Assembly: GCA_964650975.1 (NCBI GenBank)
Contig: CAZYWA010000162.1
Location: 1-14,798 of the forward strand
Direction: 5' to 3'
DNA from: CAZYWA01 sp964650975 [NCBI: uncultured bacterium]
GTDB taxonomy: Bacteria > JADJOY01
Length of the DNA: 14,798 nucleotides
Part shown: positions 8,701-14,798 of the stretch, piece by piece
How positions within the stretch are numbered: the stretch's first letter is position 1
How the letters are laid out: the number at the start of each line of letters is the position of its first letter
The notes under the pieces: generated by a model
The model's input: the letters and a program-made list of their open reading frames with translations, nothing else
Databases searched by the model: none
What the model was told of the DNA's origin: nothing
Position numbers and translations under genes: made by a program

Positions 8701-10886
8701 CCAACCGAGGTGAGCACCGCGTTCTTCGCGAGCCCGGAACCGGCGATACGGGTCGCGACCTCGGCACCGTAGGCGATCGCCTCGATCGCCGCTTCCTCGC
8801 TGGCGTGCGAGAACGTGCCCGCGGCTTCGAGTGCCATGAACTCGCCGCTCGAGTGACCGACGATCGCGTCGGCGCGGATCCCGAGGCGCGCCAGCAGCTC
8901 GAGCAGCGCGCGCTCGGCCGCGATCACCGTGGCGACGGCGCCTTCCAGGCCCAGGAGCTGCGCTTCGGCGCGCTCCTCGTCGCCGGGCAGCGGGAAGACC
9001 AGCGAGCTGATCGGGTCGCCCTTGCCGCGGTGCAGGAAGGCGGCGTCGGTGAGATCGAACTCGCGACGCACCTCGGGGAAATGGCGCGCCAGATCGGCGA
9101 GCATGTTCACGTATTGCGCGCCCTCGCCGGGGAAGAGCCACGCCACGCGCCCTTCGCGGGCCAGCGCCCGCTGGTACCAGAAGACACCGGTGCGGTCCTG
9201 GATCCGCTCGCGATCCGCTTGCCCGAGCAGCTTGGTGGCCTGGCCGAGCTTCTTCACCAGGTCCGGAACGTCCTTCGCGACGATGGCGAGGCGCTGGGCG
9301 CCGGTCTCGCGGGCGCAGGCGGCGGCAACGTCGAGCAGGTCGACGGAGCTCTCGGTGCCGAGCCACGCGGCGAGCGCCGTGGCCTTGTCGCGAAGGGCGT
9401 TCCGGTCCTCCGCCGAGATCACCACCAGCTCGACCGGCCAGCGGCGATCGAAGCGCGGCTCGAGGGACTCGTTCGCGGGCACGTGCTCCTCGAGCACGGC
9501 GTGGGCATTGATGCCGCCGAAACCGAATGCGTTCACACCGGCGCGGCGCGGATTGGCGCGATCGCCGTGGATCCAGGGCCGGGTGCGGGTCGAGAGGTAG
9601 AACGGAGTCTCGTCGAGCTTGAGCGCCGGGTTGGGCGTCTCCGCGTGGAGCGTGGGCGGCAGCACGCGGTGGTAGAGCGCCAGCGCGGTCTTGATGATCG
9701 ACGCCGAGCCGGCCGCCGGCAGCAGGTGGCCGATCATCGACTTCACCGCGCCCAGCGCGATGGTGGCGCGCTCGGCCTTGCGGCGGCCGAAGCACGCGAC
9801 CAGCGACTGCAGCTCGGTGGCGTCGCCGCGCGCCGTGGCGGTGCCGTGCGCCTCGATCAGCCCCACGGTTTCCGGCGCGATGCCGGACTCCTGATAGGCG
9901 CGCTGAACGGCCAGCACCTGACCCTCGAATCGCGGCGCGAGAAGTCCGAGCGCGCGTCCGTCCGACGACGTCCCGACGGAGCGCATCAGCGCGTAGATCC
10001 GGTGGCCGTCGCGCTCCGCGTCGGCGCGCCGCTTGAGCACCATCACTCCGCAGCCTTCGCCGAGCAGCGTGCCGTCGGCTTCCGATCCGAAGGGCGCGAT
10101 CTGACCGCTGTGGCTCGCGGCTTCCAGATTCGAGAACAGCAAATGGATGGGGCCTGGCGTCGAGACCTGCACGCCGCCCACCAGCATCGCGTCGCAGCGT
10201 CCCGACGAGAGCTCGCGCATCCCGTGCTCGACCGCGATCAGCGTCGACGCGCACGCGGCGTCGATGGTGTAGGCCGGGCCCTGCAGATCGAGGCGATTCG
10301 CGATCCGCCCGCACATGACGCTGTTCACCAGGCCGGGCACGGTCTCGGCGCTGAAGGGCGGGAGCGCCTCCTTCACGTCGGACTTGATCGCGGCGAGGGT
10401 CTCCGCATCGAGCTCGGGATGGAGCCGCGCGAGCACGGCCATGAGCTGGTCGACCGCCCAGCCGTGCGCCACCCAGGACAACGTCCCGCGGTTCACGTAG
10501 AGACCGCGCGCGAGCACCACGCCGGTCTTCTTGCGGTGCAGCGGGCGCTCCGGAATCCCCGCGTCGGCGAGCGCCTCGACGGCGCAGCGCAGCGCCAGGA
10601 AGTGGTCGGGCTCGGCGCCTTCGACGCTGGTGGGCATCACTCCGTAGCGAGCCGGCTTGAAGCGACTCAGGTCGCCCAGGAATCCGCCCTTGGTGGTGTA
10701 CACGCGATCGTTGCCGCGACCTGCCGTCGGCAGGCCTGGCGCCGCGTCCCGATAGACGTCGGGCCACCAACCCGGCGGGGCGTCGGTGATCGCATCGACA
10801 CCGTCGACGACGTTCTGCCAGAACGCGCGCACGTCCCCGGCCCCCGGGAAGAGGCACGCCATTCCGATGATCGCGATGTCGTCCAT
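5757..10886 (-). CDS. Type I iterative synthase subunit: KS-AT-DH-PPTase
   Basis: A 1709-residue megasynthase subunit. The ketosynthase (1-466) has Cys212 (DAACAS), His347 (EAHGTA) and His387 (IGH), so it should condense. The malonyl-type acyltransferase (about 580-905) has Ser679 (GHSSG) and His791 (AYHTE). Residues 950-1145 are a Pro/Ala/Gly-rich linker containing a short helical motif, MRTFLETQ. The double-hotdog dehydratase (about 1146-1440) has His1172 (DHTFFG) and Asp1351 (DVAGH); the Pro of the usual HxxxGxxxxP motif is Val1181. The C-terminus (about 1480-1705) is an Sfp-type phosphopantetheinyl transferase. There is no ACP, KR or ER, so it must work with the ACPs of the gene upstream. 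The start is fixed by a TGA six codons upstream in frame; its ribosome site is weak. The architecture recalls enediyne and PUFA-type synthases, but I know no exact named match. Confidence 0.95.
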   Translation of the reverse strand: MDDIAIIGMACLFPGAGDVRAFWQNVVDGVDAITDAPPGWWPDVYRDAAPGLPTAGRGNDRVYTTKGGFLGDLSRFKPARYGVMPTSVEGAEPDHFLALRCAVEALADAGIPERPLHRKKTGVVLARGLYVNRGTLSWVAHGWAVDQLMAVLARLHPELDAETLAAIKSDVKEALPPFSAETVPGLVNSVMCGRIANRLDLQGPAYTIDAACASTLIAVEHGMRELSSGRCDAMLVGGVQVSTPGPIHLLFSNLEAASHSGQIAPFGSEADGTLLGEGCGVMVLKRRADAERDGHRIYALMRSVGTSSDGRALGLLAPRFEGQVLAVQRAYQESGIAPETVGLIEAHGTATARGDATELQSLVACFGRRKAERATIALGAVKSMIGHLLPAAGSASIIKTALALYHRVLPPTLHAETPNPALKLDETPFYLSTRTRPWIHGDRANPRRAGVNAFGFGGINAHAVLEEHVPANESLEPRFDRRWPVELVVISAEDRNALRDKATALAAWLGTESSVDLLDVAAACARETGAQRLAIVAKDVPDLVKKLGQATKLLGQADRERIQDRTGVFWYQRALAREGRVAWLFPGEGAQYVNMLADLARHFPEVRREFDLTDAAFLHRGKGDPISSLVFPLPGDEERAEAQLLGLEGAVATVIAAERALLELLARLGIRADAIVGHSSGEFMALEAAGTFSHASEEAAIEAIAYGAEVATRIAGSGLAKNAVLTSVGGADPVAVHEVLERSGGRLVVAMDNCPSQLVVSGDEEATREALDGLRGKGGLCERLPWGRAYHTEGFRPACPVLAEYYQAMRVGAPKIELWSCATAGKFPREPEAVRELAVRQWYSKVRFRETIEAMHADGVRVFIEAGPRGNLANFVSDILGSRPHAVVALDARRKNGIEQLCRAVGTLVAQGVEVRLEALFEARQPQAIEIGVPIRRLPADPELPFALPEFKLSDAVVARVQERMARVAPAMRADAARPSSPSPRPAGERRAPDSGSRPEAATRVSQPVRGNGGSAQPERVAAVEPAPVVSRPAPLPATATAGSIEAGGNGGGLSASHAGPAPISGRARALNDYQATMRTFLETQEQVMGSMLARGRGRGGSRPAVRPVPPPANVPSPAADSGVGAVPAPAVPARRSGVAPLVTSVVEHEPGRRLVAECELDSDSLGFLIDHTFFGRELSVRDPSLRGLPILALAMSEELIAEAARLLEPSLQVVALSEVRTLGWSVFDPAERTLGVEVVVEADGRIRGRTFAADGIGGPGTIVEAIVELGEAPRELGARVVPDRGRAPARFEGLAFYPRVVFHGPSFAGIVAAERCDENGVAATVVEPDPGLLFAPSAPGDLAIPAALIDVAGHVPGLQILGPWRDDDPSITLIFPNGYERVEWATRADRAAPLAAISTVVRSGGKVLSDVEMMDSSGRVVLRVMGRSDETVELPTALYHYGSAPRQPVMTRDITPLFAGVAGIESATVCEIGTVGSPTLVKHLWQRALAHMILSRAERKTFEALKRPPVLTAGWLFGRVVAKDAVRRFGRLDVGMADVEIVNDEHGAPRPVLPGVTLPVLSLAHSGFAAVALAADPARFAGAGIDVEPLGTMEEALRVDAFNPSERALALSASRATGEPADAWLLGAWGAKEAVGKALGRGVLGGPRAVELVAADGPRGRLTVELRGAMAEAFPAWARRPIHCHRRVSAAGTHTITLCLLTNDASSS
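5772..6449 (-). other. Fused Sfp-type phosphopantetheinyl transferase domain
   Basis: Residues about 1480-1705 of the synthase subunit. WLFGRVVAKDAVR (1516-1528) matches the first half of Sfp-type enzymes. GAGIDVEP (1583-1590) gives the metal ligands Asp1587 and Glu1589, and WGAKEAVGK (1630-1638) gives the second-half Lys and Glu. All key residues are present. It would attach 4'-phosphopantetheine to the four ACPs encoded by the partner gene. Confidence 0.88.
6567..7451 (-). other. Polyketide-synthase-type dehydratase domain
   Basis: Residues about 1146-1440. The first hotdog has the catalytic His1172 and a GLPILALAMSEELIAEAA helix typical of this group. The second has Asp1351 followed by His1355, matching the DxxxQ/H motif. 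It is of the double-hotdog PKS type rather than the FabA-like type of classical PfaC proteins. It should dehydrate the beta-hydroxyl made by the ketoreductase of the partner subunit. Confidence 0.75.
7605..7679 (-). other. Shared FLETQ helix motif, copy in KS-AT-DH-PPTase subunit
   Basis: Residues 1070-1094, an island in a low-complexity linker. It follows the pattern [FY]QxTMRxFLETQxxVM also found in the partner subunit at 14195-14263; 11 of 19 aligned residues are identical. It is predicted to be amphipathic and helical. It may be a docking or dimerisation element (inference). Confidence 0.6.
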
Positions 10887-10987
10887 GCTCGATGTGCTCG
10901 ATGCTCAACCGCTGGCGCGCGACGGCACTCCTTCACCCGCGCGGCCGGTGCCCTGGCACCGCCCGTGCTTCCTCGACCACTCGATCC
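10887..10987 (-). other. Intergenic gap between the two synthase genes
   Basis: This 101-base gap is the longest non-coding stretch in the window. It holds a small perfect inverted repeat at 10946-10961 (CGGTGC / GCACCG around a 4-base loop), an AAGGAG at 10928-10933 that is too far (about 41 bases) from the ATG at 10886 to serve it, and a direct repeat ATCGAGC just before that ATG. No convincing promoter or terminator was recognised. Confidence 0.4.
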
Positions 10988-13900
10988 TCAATCGGCCGCG
11001 GACGCGGCGCGAGGGGCGCCGGGGGCGCTGGCCTCGGCTGGCTCGTCGCCGAGCCAGTGCCCGGATCCCACCACCACTCGAACGTCGGCATCGGCGCCGT
11101 GCAGGAACTCGAGCCACGCGGCCTGTCGGCCGGCCGGCACCGTGACCAGCCCGAAATCTCGCGCCGCGAGCTCACGGGCGACGTCCGCGGTGACCATGCT
11201 GCCGGCGCCGACCCACGGGCCCCAGTTCATCGACACCACCTTGGTGCCCCACACCGACCGGAGCCGCCTGGCCATGCGGTTCAGCACCTCGTTGGCGGTC
11301 GCGTAGTCGGCCTGGCCCACGTTGCCGAAAAATCCGGCGATCGAGCTGAAGAGCATCACCAGCTTGAGGCGCCTCGGATCGAGGATCCGCGCTAGCGTGA
11401 GCATGGGATCGAGCTTGGTGCCCAGGATCCGGTCGAACGAATCGGGCGTCTTGTCGACGATGTACTTGTCCTCGATCACGCCGGCGCCGTGCAGCACCAC
11501 GTCGATCCCGCCGAAGCGAGCGGTGACGTCGCGCACCAGCTTCTCCACCTGCAAGGGATCGCGCACGTCGCAGGCGACGTATTCCACCACCGTGGCGGCT
11601 TTGCGGATCTCCGCCAGGTTCCGCTGCATCTCGCGGTTGGCGAGGATGCGCGAGATCCGCTCCTCCATCGCGCGCGGCGTCATCGCCACGGTACCGCCGC
11701 CCGACTTGAGGCGCGCCAGCCAGCGGCGACGGATCTCGGCGCGATCGTCGATGCCGATGGTCTCGGGGTCTTCGTCGCCCTCGGGAAGCGGCGAGCGGCC
11801 GACCAGCACCACCGTCGCCTTCGAGCGGCGCGCGATCTCGTGAACGATCTCGGCGGTGATGCCGCGAGCACCGCCGGTCGCGAGCACCACGCTGCTCGAG
11901 GCGAGCTCGAAGTAAGGCCGGCGCTCGTGGCCGTTGGGCAGATCGGCGCGCATCGCCTTCAAGGCCAGACGCTTGCCCTTCCGGTAGCCCACCTCGACCG
12001 GTCCGTCCGCCACCAGCTCACGGAGCAAGCCGGCGGCGTCGGGAAGGTCATCGACGTCCACCGTGCGGAAGCGCGCTTTCGGCCACTCCTGCGACGCCGA
12101 CTTGAAGAGGCCGGCCAGCCCGCCGCGCCACGGACGGCTCGCCTCGTCCACTCCGTGCGCGTCGAAATCACCACCGCCCCAGGTCACGGCCACGGCCAGC
12201 GGTGCGGCCGCGCCGCTCGCCTTGAGCTCGGGAGCGAACGCCTGCAGCAGGAACAGCATGCTGCGCAGCTCGTCGTCGATCTGCGCCGCCCAAGCCTCGG
12301 GGGCGATGCCCGGGAACGCGGGTGCCTCGCGAGCCGGGCGCAGGTGCACCACGGCCCCGATGGCTCCCAGAGTGGCGCGGATCTTGGCGAACGCGGCCTC
12401 CGCGGCCGCCCGGCTCTCGAGGTCCGCGTTCCCCACCACCACCACCGGCACTCCGCGCGCGCGCAGCACCGATGCCAGGGACGACGCGAGCCCTCGGCCG
12501 TCGTCGGTCAGCACCCACGCCGTGCGGGGCAGCTCCCGCGACGGACCTGCTTCGAGGGGCGCCTCGACCACGCGCACCACCGACCGCGGCACGTACACGG
12601 ATTCACCGCGCGCGGCTTCGCTCGTCGCGATGCCGCGCGCCGTCTCGACGCTCTCATCCGCCCGCGACGCCGGCACCGCGGTTACGCCCGCGCTTTCGAG
12701 ACGGCCGACGGCGTCGAGAATCGCTCGCAACGTCGAGGCGCCGGCCATCTGCTCCATGAACCAGGCCGGAGGCTCCTGAACCGCCGGCACCACCGCGCGA
12801 CGAAACGCGGCGACGATCTCGACCCGCTTGATCGAATCGATCCCGAGGTCCGACTCGAGACCGGCGTCGAGCTCGAGCATCTCCGGCGGATAGCCGGTTC
12901 GCTCCGCCACGATCGAGCGCAACAAGGTCACGCGTTCCTCACCAGCCGCCGCCACTGCCGGCGCCGGGAGCACGGGCGCTGAGTTGGGTCGCGACGCGGT
13001 GGATGCGGCGCCCGCCGGCGCTCCACCGCTCGAAGCCGCCAGCTTGTCCACGCCGGCGAGGATCATGCGCAACGTGGCCGCCCCGCTCATCTGCTCCATG
13101 AACCAGGGCGGCGGCTCGCCGCCGCTCGGGATCACCGCGCGCCGGAACGCCGCGATGATTTCGACCCGTTTGATCGAATCGATCCCGAGGTCCGACTCGA
13201 GACCGGCGTCGAGCTCCAGCATCTCGACCGGATAGCCGGTGCGCTCCGAGACGATCGACCGCAAGAGCTCGGTGCGATCCCCCTCCGGCTTGCCCGCGGG
13301 TGTCGCGGATGCGGCGGGCGCGCTCGGCGCCACGGCCTTGGCGGCGGACACCACCGCCGTGGGTCCCTTCGCGGCGAGCTTGTCGACACCGGCGAGGATC
13401 ATCCGCAGCGTCGAGGCGGCGCTCATCTCCTCCATGAACCAGGCCGGCGGCTCGGTGACATCGGGAGCCACCGTGCGCCGGAACGCCGCGATGATCTCGA
13501 CGCGCTTGATCGAGTCGATGCCGAGATCCGACTCGAGACCGGCGTCGAGCTCCAGCATGTCGGGCGGATAACCGGTGCGCTCGGTGACGATCGAACGCAG
13601 CTGCGAGGCGCGATCGCCGGAAGCGGCCGCCGTGGCGGGGGCGCTGCTCGGGGCCGGCGCGGTCTTGCTCGTCGTCGCCGCCGGCTTCGTCGCGGCTGGC
13701 GCCGGCTGCGCGGCGGCGCGCCCATCGTCCGGCACCAGCTTGGCGACGCCGTCGAGGATCATCCGCAGCGAAGACGCGGCACTCATCTGCTCCATGAACC
13801 AGGCGGGCGGTTCGTTCAGGGTCGGCGCGACCAAGCGCCGGAACGCGGCGACGATCTCGACTCGTTTGATGGAATCGATTCCCAGGTCGGACTCGAGACC

Positions 13901-14798
13901 GGCGTCGAGCTCGAGCATGTCGGACGGATAACCGGTGCGCTCGGTCACGATGCGGCGCAGCTCCTGGGCCCGATCGACGCGCGTCGACGAAGCGGCGGGC
14001 CTAGGCACCGGAGCAGTGACCGGAGCGGCGGCCACGAGCGGCTTCGGCGCTGGCGCGGCCGGCGCGGGCACCGGTTGGACCAGCGGGGCGCGCGCTGCGA
14101 GCGGTGCCGGAACGGGCGCGGCGGGCTGCGCCACGGGCCTGGGCAGCGGCGCCGGTGCCGCGACCTCGACGCGAGCGGCGGGCGCCTCGGTTGCGCCGAA
14201 GAAGGCCTGCATCACCGACTGCTGGGTCTCCAGGAAGCGGCGCATCGTCTCCTGGAACTCGCGAACCGGCTCGAAGTCGGCGTCGGTGTGCGCCGGCGCG
14301 GATCGCGAGATCGGCTCGCCAGGAGCGGTGCTTCGGTCATCGGTCGATCGGGAGCTGGTCATGTTGGGAGACCCTGAGGCACGCGGAGGCGACGGGGGGA
14401 GAGCCGCCACGCTGGCCGGAGGAAGCTGAATCGTCGGGGAGGCGACCGGCGTCGGATGACTCGGCCGTTCCAGAGGTTGAGCGATGCGAGGGGCCGGCGC
14501 GGCGGCACTCAGCGCTCGTGCGTCGGCGGCGGAGACCACGCTGAGCTTGGGTGGAGCAAACGTCCGGGGCGGCTCGTGCGCCGGCCTGGCGTACGCCGGA
14601 TTGATGAGCCACCAGTGGCGTCCCAGGGGCTTGGCGGCGCTGGCGGCGATGCCGTCGCGGGCGTCGTCGAGATCGATCAGCTCGCGGCCCGCCCACAGCC
14701 GCTCGAGATCGACCGGCAAGCCTTCGACGAAGAGCCTCGCGAGACCCGCCTGGAGCTGGGTCACGCCGTGGCCGGTGCGATCCTGCATGGGCACCGCC
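10988..14798 (-). CDS. Type I iterative synthase subunit, C-terminal part: (KS-AT-)4xACP-KR
   Basis: About 1269 residues are visible; the frame is open to the window edge, so the N-terminus lies outside. Numbering here starts at the GTG at 14794. The first 35 residues (QLQAGLARLFVEGLPVDLERLW) resemble the linker that follows an acyltransferase, so KS and AT domains are expected upstream. After a Pro/Ala linker with the FLETQ motif (178-200) come four acyl carrier proteins with phosphopantetheine serines 308, 428, 540 and 654, each in GIDSIKRVEI, the signature of PUFA-type synthases. Residues about 755-1240 form a ketoreductase: GGARGIT (974-980), Ser1151, Tyr1164 and Asn1168 (DYATAN), with the charged insertion at about 1002-1070 usual in PfaA-like ketoreductases. 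There is no dehydratase, enoylreductase or thioesterase; the dehydratase is on the next gene. All catalytic residues look intact. Confidence 0.95.
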   Translation of the reverse strand, partial: AVPMQDRTGHGVTQLQAGLARLFVEGLPVDLERLWAGRELIDLDDARDGIAASAAKPLGRHWWLINPAYARPAHEPPRTFAPPKLSVVSAADARALSAAAPAPRIAQPLERPSHPTPVASPTIQLPPASVAALPPSPPRASGSPNMTSSRSTDDRSTAPGEPISRSAPAHTDADFEPVREFQETMRRFLETQQSVMQAFFGATEAPAARVEVAAPAPLPRPVAQPAAPVPAPLAARAPLVQPVPAPAAPAPKPLVAAAPVTAPVPRPAASSTRVDRAQELRRIVTERTGYPSDMLELDAGLESDLGIDSIKRVEIVAAFRRLVAPTLNEPPAWFMEQMSAASSLRMILDGVAKLVPDDGRAAAQPAPAATKPAATTSKTAPAPSSAPATAAASGDRASQLRSIVTERTGYPPDMLELDAGLESDLGIDSIKRVEIIAAFRRTVAPDVTEPPAWFMEEMSAASTLRMILAGVDKLAAKGPTAVVSAAKAVAPSAPAASATPAGKPEGDRTELLRSIVSERTGYPVEMLELDAGLESDLGIDSIKRVEIIAAFRRAVIPSGGEPPPWFMEQMSGAATLRMILAGVDKLAASSGGAPAGAASTASRPNSAPVLPAPAVAAAGEERVTLLRSIVAERTGYPPEMLELDAGLESDLGIDSIKRVEIVAAFRRAVVPAVQEPPAWFMEQMAGASTLRAILDAVGRLESAGVTAVPASRADESVETARGIATSEAARGESVYVPRSVVRVVEAPLEAGPSRELPRTAWVLTDDGRGLASSLASVLRARGVPVVVVGNADLESRAAAEAAFAKIRATLGAIGAVVHLRPAREAPAFPGIAPEAWAAQIDDELRSMLFLLQAFAPELKASGAAAPLAVAVTWGGGDFDAHGVDEASRPWRGGLAGLFKSASQEWPKARFRTVDVDDLPDAAGLLRELVADGPVEVGYRKGKRLALKAMRADLPNGHERRPYFELASSSVVLATGGARGITAEIVHEIARRSKATVVLVGRSPLPEGDEDPETIGIDDRAEIRRRWLARLKSGGGTVAMTPRAMEERISRILANREMQRNLAEIRKAATVVEYVACDVRDPLQVEKLVRDVTARFGGIDVVLHGAGVIEDKYIVDKTPDSFDRILGTKLDPMLTLARILDPRRLKLVMLFSSIAGFFGNVGQADYATANEVLNRMARRLRSVWGTKVVSMNWGPWVGAGSMVTADVARELAARDFGLVTVPAGRQAAWLEFLHGADADVRVVVGSGHWLGDEPAEASAPGAPRAASAAD
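11060..12530 (-). other. PfaA-like ketoreductase domain
   Basis: A structural subdomain (about residues 755-950) with the FKSASQEWP segment precedes the catalytic Rossmann half with GGARGIT, CDVRDP, FSSIAG and DYATAN. It should reduce the beta-keto group on ACP-bound chains with NADPH. All Ser-Tyr-Asn catalytic positions are present. Confidence 0.85.
12695..13975 (-). repeat. Four tandem acyl carrier protein repeats
   Basis: The ACPs lie at about 13739-13975, 13379-13621, 13040-13282 and 12695-12943, spaced 120, 112 and 114 residues apart. Each begins with a RxIVxERTGYP helix, contains LELDAGLESDLGIDSIKRVE, and ends with an EPPxWFMEQM extension, joined by Ala/Pro/Thr linkers. A 23-base core is identical in all four (12852-12874, 13194-13216, 13530-13552, 13890-13912), and a 47-base run is identical in the last two (12828-12874 and 13170-13216). 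Tandem ACPs raise output in PUFA synthases (known for that family). Confidence 0.95.
14195..14263 (-). other. Shared FLETQ helix motif, copy in ACP-KR subunit
   Basis: Residues 178-200 in the linker between the acyltransferase end and the first ACP. The sequence contains MRRFLETQQSVM and matches the motif in the partner subunit at 7605-7679. It is flanked on both sides by low-complexity Pro/Ala sequence, so its conservation stands out. Confidence 0.6.

Noticed and set aside
7921-10908. Alternative minus-strand frame of 995 codons inside the synthase
   Set aside because: It is an Arg-rich shadow frame; the KS and AT catalytic motifs are all in the 10886-5757 frame.
10946-10961. Terminator between the two synthase genes
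   Set aside because: The 6-bp stem is short, no U-run follows, and the two subunits depend on each other, so a stop in transcription here is unlikely.
8106-11306. Long plus-strand open frame (1066 codons) opposite the synthase
   Set aside because: Its translation is rich in Arg, His, Ala and Gly without domain motifs. It mirrors a well-supported minus-strand synthase and is expected from very high GC content.

Overview
The window comes from a very GC-rich bacterial chromosome (about 70% by eye). Both strands carry long open frames, but only the minus strand holds recognisable proteins. I cannot name the organism. Base composition and gene content would fit lineages such as Myxococcota, Acidobacteriota or Eisenbacteria-type bacteria, but this is a guess. 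No tRNA, rRNA, transposase, phage gene or CRISPR array was seen.

All six genes read leftward with gaps of 101, 36, 43, -4 and 12 bases, so they look like one operon. In order of transcription they are: (A, >14798-10988) the C-terminal part of a type I iterative polyketide/PUFA-type synthase, showing a post-acyltransferase linker, four tandem acyl carrier proteins and a ketoreductase; (B, 10886-5757) a second synthase subunit with ketosynthase, acyltransferase, dehydratase and a built-in C-terminal phosphopantetheinyl transferase; (C, 5720-4119) an alkaline-phosphatase-superfamily phosphodiesterase/phosphatase; (D, 4075-1484) a beta-propeller-like protein fused to a methyltransferase-like domain that seems shortened and degenerate; (E, 1487-708) a normal short-chain dehydrogenase/reductase (SDR); (F, 695 to beyond 1) a second SDR-fold protein that has lost the catalytic Asn, Tyr and Lys.

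A and B together contain one iterative set of activities: loading and condensation, four carrier sites, keto reduction, dehydration and carrier activation. The logic resembles PUFA synthases (tandem ACPs with the GIDSIKRVEI signature) and enediyne synthases (C-terminal PPTase), but split over two chains. No enoylreductase or thioesterase is visible, so the product may be an unsaturated chain released by an unknown route. Genes C-F look like tailoring, release or scaffold functions. The combination of a phosphodiesterase, a propeller-methyltransferase fusion and an active/inactive SDR pair is what makes this locus look unlike the standard pfa or enediyne layouts. The left and right window edges cut genes F and A, so the operon extends at least at its 5' end (KS-AT of A) and possibly at its 3' end.
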